Assembly: GCA_963759955.1 (NCBI GenBank) | Contig: CAVXCA010000056.1 | Coordinates: 248,001-312,000 of the forward strand | Source: Roseiarcus sp963759955 | Lineage (GTDB): Bacteria; Pseudomonadota; Alphaproteobacteria; Rhizobiales; Beijerinckiaceae | DNA: 64,000 nt | Direction of reading: 5' to 3' | Shown here: piece after piece, positions 62,140-64,000 of the stretch | Numbering within the stretch: position 1 is the first letter of the stretch | Layout of the letters: each line of letters begins with the position of its first letter | The notes under the pieces: model-generated | What the model was told of the DNA's origin: nothing | The model's database searches: none | Seen by the model: only the letters and a program-made list of their open reading frames with translations | Made by a program: the position numbers and the translations under genes

Positions 62140-62175
62140 CACGCGCATGCGCGTGACGTCACATGAGTGTCATGT
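62140..62175. promoter_or_regulatory. Three overlapping palindromes before the binding-protein gene
   Basis: CACGCGCATGCGCGTG (62140-62155, perfect), GTGACGTCAC (62153-62162, perfect) and ACATGA-GTG-TCATGT (62161-62175, 6-bp arms) follow one another with small overlaps. They occupy the 100-bp gap between the PbfA-like gene and the binding-protein gene. No T-tract follows, so this is more likely an operator or processing site than a terminator. Confidence 0.55.
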
Positions 62176-62226
62176 CCACGGCCTACGCGATCTCATGGCT
62201 CCTTTCGAGTCCATGAGGATACGTCC

Positions 62227-63237
62227 ATGAAATCGCTGTTGAGCGCTCTGCTCATTTCCGCTGCGTTCGCGGCGCCCGCGTTCGCGGCGTCCGATGTCGT
62301 CACGATCTATTCCGCCGACGGTCTGCACGACGGCAAGGGCAGCTGGTTCGAAACCCAATTCGACGCCTTCACCAAGGCGACAGGCGTCAAGGTTCAGTAC
62401 GTCGAGGCTGGCTCGGGCGGCGTCGTCGAACGCGTCGCCAAGGAAAAGTCGAACCCGCAGGCCGACGTGCTCGTCACGCTGCCGCCGTTCATCCAGCGCG
62501 CCGAAGCCGATGGCCTGCTGCAGAAGTTCACACCGACCGCCGCGGCTGAAATCTCCGGCGGCGACGGCAGCTACCAGCCGCTCGTCAACAACTATCAGAA
62601 CTTCATCTACGACTCGGCCGTTCTCAAGGAAGCGCCCAGCACCTATGCCGATCTGCTCGATCCCAAGTTCAAGGGCAAGATCCAGTATTCGACCCCGGGA
62701 CAGGCCGGCGACGGCACCGCGGTGATGCTGCAGGTCATCCATTCCTTCGGCGGCAAGGATGCCGCCTTCGACTATCTCAAGAAGCTGCAGGACAACAACG
62801 TCGGCCCGTCGTCTTCGACTGGCAAGCTGACGGCGCTCGTCAACAAGGGCGAGCTCTTCGTCGCCAACGGCGACCTGCAGATGAACCTGTCGCAGACCGT
62901 CGACAATCCGAACATCCGCGTGTTCTGGCCCGCCGGCCCGAACGGCGAACGTTCGGCGATGCCGCTGCCGTATTACGTCGGCCTCGTCGCTGGCGCGCCC
63001 GACGCCGAAAACGGCAAGAAGCTCATCGAGTTCCTGCTGAGCAAAGAGGCGCAGGCGACGGTTTCCTCGATCGCCATCGGCGAACCCGTCCGCAAGGACG
63101 TCACGCCGACCGACGCTAACTACGTCAAGTTGCACGAGGCGATGAAGGGCGTGACGATCTGGAACCCCGACTGGGCGCAGGTGCTCAAGGATCTGCCGGC
63201 CGACGTCGCGCGCTGGCGGCAGACGACGGGAAGCTGA
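62227..63237 (+). CDS. phnS: 2-aminoethylphosphonate ABC transporter binding protein
   Basis: A 336-residue periplasmic binding protein. The signal peptide is MKSLLSALLISAAFAAPAFA, cleaved before ASDVV. The mature protein begins VVTIYSADGLHDGKGSWFET and has DVLVTLPPFIQRAEADGL and YSTPGQAGDGTAVM, like the PhnS-type iron/AEP-binding branch. The ATG at 62227 is chosen for the signal peptide. It is followed at once by the ATPase gene, so the transporter and catabolic enzymes are linked. Confidence 0.88.
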   Translation: MKSLLSALLISAAFAAPAFAASDVVTIYSADGLHDGKGSWFETQFDAFTKATGVKVQYVEAGSGGVVERVAKEKSNPQADVLVTLPPFIQRAEADGLLQKFTPTAAAEISGGDGSYQPLVNNYQNFIYDSAVLKEAPSTYADLLDPKFKGKIQYSTPGQAGDGTAVMLQVIHSFGGKDAAFDYLKKLQDNNVGPSSSTGKLTALVNKGELFVANGDLQMNLSQTVDNPNIRVFWPAGPNGERSAMPLPYYVGLVAGAPDAENGKKLIEFLLSKEAQATVSSIAIGEPVRKDVTPTDANYVKLHEAMKGVTIWNPDWAQVLKDLPADVARWRQTTGS

Positions 63238-63238
63238 G

Positions 63239-64000
63239 TTGTCGCTTCCCGCCCGCGCGGCGGCAAGTTTCGCGAGCGTCGCGTCACCGCGCGGCGCTCC
63301 GTCGACCGTCTCGTTCGACAAAGTCAGCGTCGCCTATCGCGGCGCTGTCGTCTTGAAGCCGCTCACCCTCGATGTCGCGGCGGGCGAAATCCTCGCCCTG
63401 ATTGGGCCGTCCGGCTCCGGCAAGACCACGGCGCTGCGCGCCGTCGCCGGCTTCGTGCGGCCGGCGCAAGGGCGCATCCACATCGGCGGAACCGACGTCA
63501 CCGACCTGCCGCCCTACGAACGCGGCCTGGCGATGGTGGTGCAAAACTACGCGCTGTTTCCGCACATGCGGGTCGGCGAAAACGTCGCCTTCGGCCTCAA
63601 GGCGCGAGGCGCGCCAAAGGCGCTGATCGCCGAGCGCGTCGCCGAGGCGCTGCGGGTCGTCGGCATGCCGCAATTCGCGCGCCGGCTGCCGCGTGAATTG
63701 TCGGGGGGCCAGCAGCAGCGCGTCGCCATCGCGCGCGCGCTCGCGGTGCGCCCGCGGGTCCTGCTGCTCGACGAACCGCTGTCTGCGCTCGACGCGCAAA
63801 TCCGCCGCTCGATGGTCGAGGAGATCGCCAGGCTGCACGCCGATCTTCCGGAGCTTACGATCCTTTACGTTACGCACGACCAGAGCGAAGCGCTGACGCT
63901 CGCCGACCGCATCGCCATTCTGCGCGACGGCGAACTCAGCGCGATCGGGCGAACCGGGGAACTCTACCGGCGCCCGCCCAATCGATTCTCGGCAGAGTTC
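63239..64000 (+). CDS. phnT: 2-aminoethylphosphonate ABC transporter ATPase (partial)
   Basis: The visible 254 residues form an ABC ATPase. Walker A is GPSGSGKTTALRAVAG, the Q-loop region is MVVQNYALFPHM, the signature is LSGGQQQRVAIARAL, Walker B is LLLDEPLSALD and the switch His is in YVTHDQSEA. It probably starts at the TTG at 63239, one base after the preceding stop (MSLPARAAASF). The C-terminal regulatory part and the permease genes lie beyond the window. Confidence 0.88.
   Translation, partial: MSLPARAAASFASVASPRGAPSTVSFDKVSVAYRGAVVLKPLTLDVAAGEILALIGPSGSGKTTALRAVAGFVRPAQGRIHIGGTDVTDLPPYERGLAMVVQNYALFPHMRVGENVAFGLKARGAPKALIAERVAEALRVVGMPQFARRLPRELSGGQQQRVAIARALAVRPRVLLLDEPLSALDAQIRRSMVEEIARLHADLPELTILYVTHDQSEALTLADRIAILRDGELSAIGRTGELYRRPPNRFSAEF

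Overview
The window is a GC-rich chromosomal segment from an alphaproteobacterium, most likely a member of the Hyphomicrobiales (Beijerinckiaceae/Methylocystaceae-like). The pointers are a TrcR/DUF1013 cell-cycle regulator, a ribosomal protein L21 with the long C-terminal extension seen in this class, an alphaproteobacterial Mic60 (mitofilin) gene between hemD and hemY, and FNR/FixK-type boxes. The exact genus cannot be fixed from the sequence alone. One tRNA (Thr-CGT), one IS630-family element and no CRISPR array or prophage were seen.

Region 1-9938 is the most striking part: a compact neutral-lipid (wax ester) locus. It holds a fatty acyl-CoA ligase (FadD), a membrane-anchored lipase/esterase, a two-domain reductase closely resembling the alcohol-forming fatty acyl-CoA reductase of Marinobacter, a PhaF/PhaI-type phasin, a patatin-like protein with an altered nucleophile elbow, a TPR protein, a wax ester synthase/diacylglycerol acyltransferase and one uncharacterised protein. 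Together these could activate fatty acids, reduce them to alcohols, esterify them, coat the granule and mobilise it. An FNR/FixK-type dyad lies between the divergent reductase and phasin genes, at the spacing expected of oxygen-controlled (class II) promoters on both sides. Matching boxes precede two sugar-transport operons further on. Together they suggest a low-oxygen programme coupling sugar uptake to wax ester formation as an electron sink.

Region 9939-17143 carries an envelope proteolysis set (DegP/HtrA, M50 site-2 protease, an accessory FtsH) and a PPK2 kinase. Region 17144-24056 is a carbohydrate set: GH3 beta-glucosidase, divergent ABC membrane/ATPase fusion, GH144-like glucanase and GH15 glucoamylase. 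Region 24144-32745, all on the minus strand, has two ribose-type sugar ABC transporters flanking galK and galT.

Region 32962-52080 is mostly core genome: NAD(P)H oxidoreductase, ICMT-like methyltransferase, obgE-GNAT-rpmA-rplU, a TetR-controlled RND efflux pair, a frameshifted DUF2214 remnant, methyltransferase, ChrA, TrcR, tsaD, hemD, Mic60 (apparent frameshift in its C-terminus) and hemY. tRNA-Thr follows, with an IS630 element inserted 4 bp after its CCA end.

Region 53491-64000 is a 2-aminoethylphosphonate catabolic island: aldehyde dehydrogenase, SDR, LysR regulator, then phnW-phnA-phnY, a PbfA-like PLP enzyme, and the start of a PhnST-type transporter that runs off the window. The pathway would release acetate, ammonia (through transamination or lyase action) and phosphate.
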